DNA of 37,869 nt, taken from contig ONFR01000035.1 of the NCBI GenBank assembly GCA_900317125.1, positions 1 to 37,869 on the forward strand, given 5' to 3'. Positions 1 to 6,920 of this stretch are shown here, piece after piece. The DNA comes from an uncultured Bacteroidales bacterium (GTDB taxonomy: Bacteria > Bacteroidota > Bacteroidia > Bacteroidales > P3). Each line of letters opens with the position of its first letter. Positions within the stretch are counted from its first letter, which is position 1. Both the position numbers and the translations under genes were made by a program. A model generated the notes under the pieces. It was not told the origin of the DNA. It saw only the letters and a list, made by a program, of their open reading frames with translations, and made no database searches.

Positions 1-105
1 GGAATTGTTTCCCACAGACATGGCATTTGTACATCTGGACACCGTTCTTGGTTCCGTTTTTCTTTACAATTGTGCTCCCACAGAAAACGCATTTTTTTTG
101 TTCAT
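1..105 (-). pseudogene. Transposase N-terminal zinc ribbon (partial, runs off left edge)
   Basis: Read on the minus strand, positions 90 to 1 encode a zinc ribbon with CVFCGS followed by KKNGTKNGVQMYKCHVCGKQF-type residues. This CxxC...CxxC layout is the N-terminal DNA-binding ribbon of IS1/IS1595-type transposases. The frame has no start codon before an in-frame stop near position 150. An ATG at 105-103 lies in the neighbouring frame and would join the ribbon frame by a -1 slip on the run of eight A's (92-99 on the plus strand). So the element is either frameshifted or uses slippage, as some IS elements do. The rest of the gene lies outside the window, so the IS family cannot be settled. No terminal inverted repeat was identified with confidence. 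Confidence 0.6.
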
Positions 106-497
106 AACCTTTGAACGCCGCAACGCTCTGATTGTTATATGTACTACAGCAATTTCAGCCTACTTTTTGTCCATTAACCCGGAATCACCCAAGAGGGGTG
201 AGATATGAATAACACCGTACAAACAGTAGTGCTGTGGTGATTGTCTGGAGCATCGGTACGCGTCCCGATTCTTAGGGATGTGACAAAAAACGAATAAACC
301 CACCTAAAGAGTGTGTGATGGCTCTTCGATCCTTCTTCGGTCTCTCGGCGAGGTCGGCTATCCCGTCGGGCGGATTATGCCGGATATGACCCAATAAATA
401 TCCAGAAAAAAGGAAGTGCCACTTCGGTTTTTCAGCGATTATCCGAAGTGGCACTTTGAGAATTAGTCGTTTTCAGTTTAGTGCGTGTTCCATGTGA
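106..497. other. Intergenic stretch without a recognisable gene
   Basis: I see no convincing gene here. Short open frames exist on both strands, but their translations are low-complexity or unlike known proteins. The only clear structure is the hairpin at 414-456, listed separately. The stretch lies between two pieces of insertion sequence and is probably debris of past insertions. Confidence 0.5.
414..456. repeat. Perfect 14-bp inverted repeat (hairpin)
   Basis: AAGTGCCACTTCGG at 414-427 is repeated in reverse complement as CCGAAGTGGCACTT at 443-456, leaving a 15-nt loop. It is not inside a gene. It could be a factor-independent terminator or a scar of a mobile element. Its core GTGGCAC also appears near 519 and 18045, which may be chance. 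Confidence 0.6.
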
Positions 498-782
498 TAC
501 GACAGTTTACGAGGCCTGTGCCACTTTGCAATTCGGTTTGTATTTCTGTGGGACGAGATAATGCTGCGTAAACGCTATGTCATCGAGTGCATCAACGACA
601 CGCTGAAGAACACCGAGTCGCTTGTTCACTCGCGTCACCGCTCCATCTCCAACTTCATCAGGAACCTTGTGCCCGCACTTGGAGCCTATTGTTTCTATGA
701 CAACAAGCCTCGAGCTCTTTCTGGTTTCAATGTCGTCACGACCAACCAATTCTCACTTTTCTATGCCTTATTGTCGATGTAG
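498..782 (+). pseudogene. IS982-type transposase, 3' remnant
   Basis: From the in-frame stop at 495-497 the plus strand stays open to the TAG at 780-782. It encodes the C-terminal end of an IS982-like DDE transposase: the block MLRKRYVIECINDTLKN followed by HSRHRSISNFIRNLVPALG and a short tail. In IS982 transposases this segment carries the last catalytic Glu (in the family pattern KR..IET.ND.LKN, here YVIECIND) and the H-[ST]-RHRS signature. Only about 85 of roughly 300 residues remain, with no start and no N-terminal catalytic Asp residues, so it is dead. The stop lies 3 bp from the stop of the converging nuclease gene, so the insertion sequence marks the edge of the defence island. Confidence 0.75.
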
Positions 783-785
783 TTG

Positions 786-1265
786 TTAGACGGCATCTTC
801 CAAAATCATTGTACCACGTTTGAAATCAATATTTCTTTTCTTGAAATCGTCCCTTGCCCGCTCAATACGGGAATCTCCTGTATTGCGAGGAAAACTATGT
901 GCAACAATCCGTGCCCATCGTTGATCAACAGTTCTATGTTGGAAGATGGGATTTTCAATAGTGGCTTTCAGTTGTTCTACCGCATGGACAACATCTTTCC
1001 CTTTGAGTTCAACAAATATCTCTATCCACTTGTTTTGAGGTACATCCGATTGAATCAGAACCAATTTGTCGCATTTATTACCTTCTGTTATGATGTTGCC
1101 ATCAATTGTATAAACTGCACTTGGCTTGACTTTGACAAATTTCACTCTGTATGTCTTCCCTTTTTCCGAAGTTGAGACTCTCATACGTTCACCAAGCGGC
1201 GTTTCGGCTTCGTAATCTTTCAACTTTGCGCTGATTACATTATCTGATGTAGCTTTCTTAGTCAT
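786..1265 (-). CDS. PD-(D/E)XK-like nuclease candidate paired with ATPase
   Basis: This 159-residue protein has no name I recognise. A central segment reads NKCDKLVLIQ, then IEIFVELKGKDVVHAVEQLK. This gives an Asp (D66), a beta-strand with E86-L-K88 and a following helix with Q98, the arrangement expected of a PD-(D/E)XK nuclease core. The C-terminal third is basic (RIERARDDFKKR). There is no signal peptide or membrane segment. Its start overlaps the end of the upstream ATPase gene by 8 bp, so the two are translationally coupled and probably act together. A plausible role, inferred only, is the effector nuclease of an ATPase-controlled anti-phage module. The nuclease call rests on motif reading. 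Confidence 0.7.
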   Translation of the reverse strand: MTKKATSDNVISAKLKDYEAETPLGERMRVSTSEKGKTYRVKFVKVKPSAVYTIDGNIITEGNKCDKLVLIQSDVPQNKWIEIFVELKGKDVVHAVEQLKATIENPIFQHRTVDQRWARIVAHSFPRNTGDSRIERARDDFKKRNIDFKRGTMILEDAV

Positions 1266-2424
1266 AGATGATATTGTTTAGTTGGTTTAGTTCGTTTTCG
1301 GTGATTTCAGAAACTGCATCAAGATATTCGCCCTTTATTAATCTAGTCTCATTATCCATCATGTTTTCCATTCTTCCATCCTGTGTGACAAAATAGGAAG
1401 AGTAGTATTTCAACGGAAGAATGCATTCTTGAGGGATATACTTCAGAGTTTCTTCTTTGTCTTTAAGAAAAGCTTTTCTAGCTTTCAGTAGGACGTTCAG
1501 TTGCGTCAGGATATATGGGCTATGAGAAGTCATAACCACATAGCCAGGATACCCAGTTTTATTCATGGCAAATGTGAACTGCGAAATGATGTCGCGTAAT
1601 AACCTCGCCTGAGATGTGGGGTAAAGGTGCTGCTCGGGTTCCTCAATATAAAGTTGTGGGTAATTATAATAGTTTAATCGGTTTGATGCATTCTCTTGAT
1701 TGAACCCCTGTTTGCTATCTTCTTTTACCATACTTGGTGTACGACGAGATGGTTCCCCAGTAATATAGCATAGATAATGCACAAGCACTGAAACTGGAAC
1801 GGTGGATTGTATTCCACTTGAAGTATGTTCTAATAGTAATGCCGTGTTAGATTTCTGCAATTTGACATAATCGTTAAATCCATCATGATAATACTCCATG
1901 TCATCGGCAAAGGCAAGCTTCAAAGGATTCTTTTTGGTAAATACAGAATTGGCTTCTGAAAATTCCATAGCACAATTGAACATAGAGTCGTAAGAAGAAG
2001 CCTTATATTTATTGTCCAAATTCGGTATAACAGACAACAAATTCCTTTCAGCAGGAATGTAGCTTATTTTAGTATTATGACGTTTGTCCTTCTCTGTTTT
2101 GGACACCTGTGTCTTAGTGCCAATCCCTTTATGTATAATACTTACAATATCGCTATGATATTCCACATAGGGCTCTCCGACTTTGAAATACTCTTCGCTT
2201 AGCTTATGAAACTCCTTAAGTTGTCTAATAAACTCACCTTTCTTGACGATTTCTTCATATTTGCCGAGCATGACGTTCTTCTCTATCCATCTACAGAAGC
2301 TCAATATCTTCATAAACGTACTCTTGCCCGTACTCTGCTCACCAATAATCAACATGATATTGGTTATTGGGATGACACCCGTGTCTGTTAGCGGTCCGAT
2401 GTTTTTAATTCGTAGGTATACCAT
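1258..2424 (-). CDS. ABC/RecF-like AAA ATPase (AAA_15/21 type)
   Basis: The 388-residue protein starts with the usual RecF/SMC-like beginning (LRIKNIGPLTDTG). It has a Walker A GEQSTGKS at residues 28-35, an ABC-signature-like SSGIQST in the middle, Walker B LYIEEPEQHLYP at about 258-269, and a switch His in VMTSHSPYILTQLN near 297-310. It therefore belongs to the overcoming-lysogenization-defect/AAA_15 group of ATPases, which are common in defence islands. It carries no TOPRIM domain, so it is not a full OLD nuclease; the nuclease function is presumably in the overlapping downstream gene. A 124-bp gap separates it from the Abi_C gene upstream, with no clear TAnnTTTG promoter there. The ATPase call is firm; the defence role is inferred. 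Confidence 0.9.
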   Translation of the reverse strand: MVYLRIKNIGPLTDTGVIPITNIMLIIGEQSTGKSTFMKILSFCRWIEKNVMLGKYEEIVKKGEFIRQLKEFHKLSEEYFKVGEPYVEYHSDIVSIIHKGIGTKTQVSKTEKDKRHNTKISYIPAERNLLSVIPNLDNKYKASSYDSMFNCAMEFSEANSVFTKKNPLKLAFADDMEYYHDGFNDYVKLQKSNTALLLEHTSSGIQSTVPVSVLVHYLCYITGEPSRRTPSMVKEDSKQGFNQENASNRLNYYNYPQLYIEEPEQHLYPTSQARLLRDIISQFTFAMNKTGYPGYVVMTSHSPYILTQLNVLLKARKAFLKDKEETLKYIPQECILPLKYYSSYFVTQDGRMENMMDNETRLIKGEYLDAVSEITENELNQLNNIIYD

Positions 2425-2548
2425 ATTTTGTTTATTTACTATAGGATAACGTAATTATTTTGGTTTTCGTATATTTTTGTTATATAGGAATTGCAGGAGG
2501 CTTTCGTATTAGAATTTAGTTATCAGTCCTTTACCGGATACGTGTCAA

Positions 2549-3307
2549 TTAAAATGGCAAGTCCATTTCGGAGTCTTTTTCTTTGATTGGATAGTATTTT
2601 TGGTATTGTTTTAATAAGAACAAGCCAATTGTAGTAACTGCATTTACAATAAAAAAAGCAGATGTAGAGTCATCAATGACAAAATCACCATCTGTTTTAC
2701 CATGTGCTACTAAGGTTTTGTCACTACGAATTCTTTCAATTGCTTGACAGCAACTAAGTAAGCCACTTCCCACCTTTCCTATCTCATTAGGGATATTATT
2801 TGAAGGGTATGCTTGAAATTTCTTTAAGCACTTCTTTGTGAGGTCATAGAGGGTATCCTTGTCATTATAAGAATTGTCTTTTAGTCTTTCATCTTTAAGA
2901 ATCTCTTTGATTATGCTTTCAAGTGCAGCATTTGAAAGAGAGATGGCAGTATCTGGTTCACTTGCTACTTTCTTGCAAGCAAGATCAAATGTTTTACCTG
3001 CTGTTTTAAATGATGACTTTAACTCATTCTTAAAGAAAGGGATGCTTGGAATAAAGTCGGGGGTATCTATTTCTAAATCTATTGCGATTTTAAGAAGGGT
3101 CTCGTCATCAATGTTTTTAATAGTACTATCTAAGTCTAATTCACCATCATTATTTAGATGGATTCCAAAATTTTGATTAAAAGAGTCGTACTCAACAATC
3201 CACCTTTCTAAATATGTGCGAATGTCCGTAGAAGTATATTGTTTATTCAACTCTGTAATAATTTTTTTTATCAGAGTTAACATATATTTTGGTGATATTT
3301 GTTCCAT
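2549..3307 (-). CDS. Abi_C-domain protein (abortive-infection type)
   Basis: This is a 252-residue soluble protein. Its second half, about 118-240, matches the abortive infection C-terminal (Abi_C) pattern. It starts with an ALSLSNAALESIIKEIL-like helix and continues with YDLTKKCLKKF, a GSGLLSCCQAIERIRS helix, the signature RSDKTLVAHGK and a final hydrophobic helix (FFIVNAVTTIGLFLL). In the family the ...AHG motif follows the conserved Arg helix, as here. The N-terminal half is helical and charged, with no motif I know. Its start is 7 bp after the stop of the GIY-YIG protein, so the two are very likely co-transcribed and form a pair. The function is unknown beyond association with phage resistance in related proteins. 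Confidence 0.8.
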   Translation of the reverse strand: MEQISPKYMLTLIKKIITELNKQYTSTDIRTYLERWIVEYDSFNQNFGIHLNNDGELDLDSTIKNIDDETLLKIAIDLEIDTPDFIPSIPFFKNELKSSFKTAGKTFDLACKKVASEPDTAISLSNAALESIIKEILKDERLKDNSYNDKDTLYDLTKKCLKKFQAYPSNNIPNEIGKVGSGLLSCCQAIERIRSDKTLVAHGKTDGDFVIDDSTSAFFIVNAVTTIGLFLLKQYQKYYPIKEKDSEMDLPF

Positions 3308-3314
3308 CTAATTC

Positions 3315-4499
3315 TTATTTTAGTGTTTCGATTATTGCAGCGACATCTGCATCTTCTAAATTGAACCATTCACCGCGAAGACGTTGCTGGCTATAGGCAG
3401 TATGTAAGGCAGATTCTATCGCTTCGGCAATTTTACGAGTGGGATATTTTTTTGATGCTAATAGTTCAATTGAAGGCTTCTCGCTTTGTAATGTTCTTTC
3501 TCGGAATTCTGGTTTGTTTGAAATTCCTATCTTGTGATAGCCATTAGTGGTGTCACGCATAAGGTAAACATAGCATCCCGGAAATTTGTATTCTTGCTGA
3601 GCATATTGTATGTTTTTAGTAGGAAACACATACTGGGGTAAAACACGCCTAATGGCTTTTAAATATTCTTCCACATAGTAGTGTAAAACATCTTGAATAT
3701 ATTCACCAAGTTGTTCTTCGTAAAACTCTCCAAGTCGTCTTTCGTCGAACTTTCCATCTATGGGCATTTTCTCTTCTTTTGCGAAATATACTCTAAACGA
3801 TTTTAGATTATATTTACAAAATATTTCCATGTCTTCCCAATACAGGGGTATAGAATAGTAGGTTTCAATATAATTATGTTTTTTTCTATCATATTCTTCT
3901 ACGAATTTTGTAGAGACTGGTTTTGTTTTTGATTGAAAATCTAATATTGTACCATTATCGAATAACAATGAGATAGTGTCTCCTTTGCTAAGTTTGAAAT
4001 TTCCATTGAAAGTGTCATATGCAAAAAAAGAAATAATGGAAGTATCTTCTTTGAAACCAAAGTTAAAATACAAATTGCCACCAATATGGAATAACTCATC
4101 TTCTTTTAAGCTTTCGCTCTTTCTCCAAAAATTACCACCCCAATTCCATTTAATACTATTTTTATGAGAGAAAGGATCTGTAACCAATAATTCAATTGGG
4201 TAATATTTTGAATGAAATTCTATAGATGATTTATCTTTTTCTTTATCCCGAAAATCAATAGTATGGAATCCAATGTCAATATAATTATTAACGAGGGAAT
4301 TATTAAAGAGGGAATGGCTAGAAAAGCCTGGCTGTGGCAAACAATAGGGCAAATTCGTTTCTTCATGTTGTAATTTCCCTCTTATAAGAAGCATGTATAA
4401 TGCTTCTTTTCCATAATATTTGATAATGTCTTGAATGTAATCTTGGATGCTGTTCATTTGTTCAATGTAATCGTCAGAATCAGAAATAGATGAGAGCAA
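3315..4499 (-). CDS. Large protein with C-terminal GIY-YIG (T5orf172) domain
   Basis: About 394 residues. The first 300 residues are unrecognised, rich in aromatic residues and Asp/Glu, and free of membrane segments. The last 95 residues form a T5orf172-type GIY-YIG nuclease domain: CYVYLMRDTTNGYHKIGIS for the two core strands, then an Arg helix (PEFRERTLQSEKP), EAIESALHTAY and the closing GEWFNLED. The family's GIY-YIG strands, Arg and Glu are present. The 5' end is uncertain. The frame opens with TTG at 4499 and the first ATG is at 4457; the residues between look coding, so the longer form is given. It lies just upstream of the Abi_C gene and downstream of a truncated ATPase gene, and probably works with the Abi_C protein. 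Confidence 0.8.
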   Translation of the reverse strand: MLSSISDSDDYIEQMNSIQDYIQDIIKYYGKEALYMLLIRGKLQHEETNLPYCLPQPGFSSHSLFNNSLVNNYIDIGFHTIDFRDKEKDKSSIEFHSKYYPIELLVTDPFSHKNSIKWNWGGNFWRKSESLKEDELFHIGGNLYFNFGFKEDTSIISFFAYDTFNGNFKLSKGDTISLLFDNGTILDFQSKTKPVSTKFVEEYDRKKHNYIETYYSIPLYWEDMEIFCKYNLKSFRVYFAKEEKMPIDGKFDERRLGEFYEEQLGEYIQDVLHYYVEEYLKAIRRVLPQYVFPTKNIQYAQQEYKFPGCYVYLMRDTTNGYHKIGISNKPEFRERTLQSEKPSIELLASKKYPTRKIAEAIESALHTAYSQQRLRGEWFNLEDADVAAIIETLK

Positions 4500-4538
4500 T
4501 CAATTTAATTGACCTGAAATACTTTGTAATATAACATA

Positions 4539-4949
4539 CTATTTGAGTACATCCTCCAGCAGCACAGAGCCTTCTACACCCGGTTGAAACGATACATCCA
4601 TTGAGCCTGTAATAGGATTGGTGGATATAGTAGGAATAACACGGAAGTGGGTTATCAGGTGCCGTATGCGTTCCAACGGATGGACTTTAATAAACTCCCT
4701 CAACAGCTTGGCCGATAGGTCGGAGACAGACGTGACCTGCTGGAGGTTTACGGTAATGTGCTTCCGTTTGCTTTGCTTCAAAGCTTTCGCCACTACACTA
4801 CTTTTCCCGAAATGACGAGGACTGATGAGGATTAGATGGTTTGCACTTCGCACAAACTGGGTGATGTAAGCCACCTCATTCACTCTGTCGGTGAAGAACT
4901 CCTCCTCCACGATGGTGCCGAATTTGAAAGGGTTTTCCATACTACGCAT
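4539..4949 (-). pseudogene. Truncated AAA ATP-binding protein
   Basis: The 136 residues match the N-terminal third of the Bacteroidales ATP-binding proteins (archaeal-ATPase type, usually about 370-390 residues). They begin MENPFKFGTIVEEEFF, followed by a Walker A variant SPRHFGKSS and the linker up to SVLLEDVLK. The frame then stops at 4539 before Walker B and the rest of the ATPase core. None of the missing part is found in another frame downstream, where the GIY-YIG gene begins only 40 bp later. The 3' part was evidently replaced when the neighbouring defence genes arrived, so I treat it as a pseudogene. The true start may be the ATG three codons in (MENP). Confidence 0.75.
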
Positions 4950-4984
4950 TTTTTCGTAACGAACTTTTTCGTAATTTCACGCTG

Positions 4985-5015
4985 CAAAGATACAAATTAT
5001 ATTTAGAACTATAAA
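4985..5015 (-). promoter_or_regulatory. Bacteroidetes-type promoter for the 4949 gene
   Basis: On the minus strand TATCTTTG (4992-4985) matches the TAnnTTTG -7 box. A TTTA 19 bp upstream stands in place of the -33 TTTG. Transcription would start near 4978 and run into the truncated ATPase and perhaps on into the GIY-YIG/Abi_C genes. The leader holds two copies of TTACGAAAAA before the ATG. Confidence 0.55.
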
Positions 5016-5050
5016 CTATATAATTTCATTTTGTTTGAAACCAATTAGTT

Positions 5051-5278
5051 TTAAACACCTTGCAATTGCCCATTCATCATTTCGTACAAATATGCTGGGC
5101 TCTGCACGTATAATTCGTTTTCTTCATCTTGCAGGGCTTCCATCAGCGGGGATTTATAGACTTTCTCCATTGCCTGCTCGATACCGCAACCGGTGTCCTC
5201 CATTACATATTTCACCAGCTCGCTCAAGACATAGTTGGTCAAATACGTCGCTATCTGATGGTGGTTAGGCTGGTTCAT
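5051..5278 (-). CDS. Small DUF3791-like partner protein downstream of DUF3990
   Basis: A 75-residue soluble protein (YLTNYVLSELVKYVMED ... EQAMEKVYKSPLMEAL ... LYVQSPAYLYEMMNG). It has the same plan as the other small genes here: a first helix, an A...V[FY].S helix, then LY..S..Y before a last helix. Its ATG overlaps the TGA of the DUF3990 gene (ATGA), so it is translationally coupled to it. Small proteins of this shape commonly flank DUF3990 in Bacteroidetes. An antitoxin or accessory role is an inference from this linkage. Confidence 0.75.
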   Translation of the reverse strand: MNQPNHHQIATYLTNYVLSELVKYVMEDTGCGIEQAMEKVYKSPLMEALQDEENELYVQSPAYLYEMMNGQLQGV

Positions 5279-5763
5279 ACTGTTTCGGCATTAATCTTAT
5301 GAAGGTAAACGAGGGCTTTCTCCGTCCCAAAATAATACTGCTGGTCAAGATATTTGTCTTGCAACAACTGGGCAGCTTGTTCTGGGGAATATATGCCTTC
5401 ATGATAATTGGTCAACTGTAGCACAACACCGTCGTTGGCTATAGGTCCAATCACAATATCGTATTTGTGTACAGGTGCGGAGTTTTTTCGGTCTCGGTTT
5501 GCATCAACAAATAAGAACCATTCTACCGAAGCTTTCTCTGGAAACCGTTTAATCTCCAAATCAGAACGAAATACTAACTCATCTAATTCGTAGGTGATAA
5601 GTGTAGCTGTTCCACCGAAAAGCCTTGCACGTTTTTGTGCCATACGAACAGCAGTAGCTCTGTCTGGGGTTGCATAGAAACCTTTGCCAAAGTCTTTGTA
5701 TCGTAATCCTTGGCTAAGATTAATCGTTTCAATATCGGTATTTGTGCCATGATATAGTTTCAT
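5275..5763 (-). CDS. DUF3990 protein, ADP-ribosyltransferase-fold toxin candidate
   Basis: About 162 residues. It opens with MKLYHGTNTDIETINLS and continues with KDFGKGFYATPDRATAVRMA, YDIVIGPIANDGVVLQL and DQQYYFGTEKALVYLHKI. This is the DUF3990 pattern; I recall that family as part of the ADP-ribosyl superfamily, with LYHGT as the first NAD-binding strand and GFYAT as the second. The start is placed at 5763 rather than at the longer ATG at 5790, because 5763 gives an ATGA overlap with the upstream DUF3791 gene and starts directly at the conserved strand. It has overlapping coupled neighbours on both sides, typical of toxin-antitoxin operons. Its target is unknown. Confidence 0.85.
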   Translation of the reverse strand: MKLYHGTNTDIETINLSQGLRYKDFGKGFYATPDRATAVRMAQKRARLFGGTATLITYELDELVFRSDLEIKRFPEKASVEWFLFVDANRDRKNSAPVHKYDIVIGPIANDGVVLQLTNYHEGIYSPEQAAQLLQDKYLDQQYYFGTEKALVYLHKINAETV

Positions 5764-5975
5764 GCGAGCGTACCTCCATTCTTTTGACAATAAACAATCA
5801 GGTCGTCGATGGTCTCGTCCATCGACTGCAAGTGTTCTACATCGTAGAACTCTATCAGGAACGCCAACCCCTTATGCTCGTGCAAATAATTGAACGCCGC
5901 CTGTCGCGTCATCGCGAAGCGCTCGCCAAAAGCATGCACCGCAGCTGTAAGGAATGGTATCTCATACTTGCTCAT
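5760..5975 (-). CDS. DUF3791 protein (likely antitoxin partner)
   Basis: A 71-residue protein with the DUF3791 layout: a first helix (IPFLTAAVHAFGERF), the turn MTRQAAFNYLHEHKGLAFL, then YDVEHLQSMDETIDDLIVYC. The last Ala and the TGA overlap the start of the DUF3990 gene. The order DUF3791 before DUF3990 is a recurrent pair in Bacteroidetes. It is 69 bp from the next DUF3791 gene upstream, in the same orientation. Confidence 0.85.
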   Translation of the reverse strand: MSKYEIPFLTAAVHAFGERFAMTRQAAFNYLHEHKGLAFLIEFYDVEHLQSMDETIDDLIVYCQKNGGTLA

Positions 5976-6044
5976 AGTTGTTCTGTTTCGTTATACTCTC
6001 TCCATATTTCTTCTGCTAGGTACTTGTCACTGCGACAGTGTAAA

Positions 6045-6287
6045 TCACTTTATCATGTTGACAGAATAAGAACTATCCAACACTCCTTTCTCTTTCATAT
6101 ACTCAGTCAAGTCCTCCATGAGATAGCGGGAGCTAAAGGTATGTAGCACATCATAGGAAGGTACGATATACTCATATAGAATACCCGAACTTTTCAATCG
6201 TCGATAGACCTCTTGTTGCGGCAGCTTGAGTGCTACGGACAACTTGGCAATGCAGTATGTGACAAATTCCAGCGTTTTCCTATCCAT
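6045..6287 (-). CDS. DUF3791 protein, second copy
   Basis: An 80-residue protein: MDRKTLEFVTYCIAKLSVAL, PQQEVYRRLKSSGILYEYI, then YDVLHTFSSRYLMEDLTEYM. It is the better match of the two to DUF3791 and aligns along its length with the 71-residue neighbour (the shared pattern is YDV-LH..S..Y/I..DL..Y). It is the first gene after the promoter at 6428-6459, which gives it a leader of about 135 nt. It probably heads the DUF3791-DUF3791-DUF3990-small-protein operon. Confidence 0.85.
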   Translation of the reverse strand: MDRKTLEFVTYCIAKLSVALKLPQQEVYRRLKSSGILYEYIVPSYDVLHTFSSRYLMEDLTEYMKEKGVLDSSYSVNMIK

Positions 6288-6535
6288 GGTCTCTATTCTA
6301 TTTCGTTGTAGCCATCAGTCATCGGCAGACACATTTAGAAACACGCCCTGCAAGGCCGCATCCCCTGACCCATTGTAATATGTTCTACCCTGTATCATGA
6401 CTTTTTCTGTTATACAATTTCAATTTGCAAAAATACAACATTTTTCCGATACAGCCAAATATATTTTACAAATGCACCATCTACCCTTTCACATTCGAAA
6501 ACATCTCTCGGTGAGAACGACGGCAATGCACAGTA
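6288..6535 (-). other. Gap with promoter, otherwise empty
   Basis: This 248-bp gap separates the first DUF3791 gene from the 96-residue gene. It contains the promoter listed below and a leader. No further gene is seen. Confidence 0.6.
6428..6459 (-). promoter_or_regulatory. Promoter of the DUF3791/DUF3990 operon
   Basis: On the minus strand TTTG (6459-6456) is followed after 20 bp by TATTTTTG (6435-6428). Both boxes match the Bacteroidetes housekeeping consensus exactly. Transcription is expected from about 6421 toward the DUF3791 gene at 6287. Confidence 0.75.
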
Positions 6536-6826
6536 CTATATCGCAAACTCTTTTTCTCTCATAAACTCATCGGCAACATACAGGTCGCCATAGAGATAGA
6601 GGCCAGTGGACTTGTTGTGCAGGTCGGCGCAGGTCTGGCTTTCGTAGAACAGCTGCAAGGCTTTCTCGGGTGCTATATCAAGACGTTTGGCCAACTCCAC
6701 CGAGATGGCACCGATGCGGTTGCTCATAATAATCTCCTGTATGACAGGTGACTTAACGGGGTCGTCATCCTTGTTGAACTCCGTTCGGACTATTTCCTGC
6801 TCGGAAAAATGATAGTCCAAGCCCAT
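6536..6826 (-). CDS. DUF3791-like small protein
   Basis: A 96-residue protein. The core, from about residue 34, is MSNRIGAISVELAKRLDIA, EKALQLFYESQTCADLH and GLYLYGDLYVADEFM. It shares the helix - A..[LV][FY].S - GLY...Y - helix order of the 75-residue protein at 5051, so the two look paralogous. The first 33 residues are charged and may not all belong, since a start at the internal ATG near 6727 would leave the conserved core intact. It is 250 bp upstream of the DUF3791 operon, same strand, and probably another member of this toxin-antitoxin-like set or an orphan antitoxin. Confidence 0.65.
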   Translation of the reverse strand: MGLDYHFSEQEIVRTEFNKDDDPVKSPVIQEIIMSNRIGAISVELAKRLDIAPEKALQLFYESQTCADLHNKSTGLYLYGDLYVADEFMREKEFAI

Positions 6827-6920
6827 ATTACACGATTCTGGTATATGCCGTCTGTTCCTGCGTGACCTATATCAGTCATTTACATTTGATGGCTGAGAAT
6901 GTGTTTTGTGAGGTTGATAT

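Noticed and set aside
5..208. 67-residue plus-strand frame at the left edge
   Set aside because: The opposite strand encodes a transposase zinc ribbon; this frame has no recognisable content.
507..749. 80-residue minus-strand frame opposite the IS982 remnant
   Set aside because: The plus strand reads a clear IS982 transposase tail, so the minus frame is its shadow.
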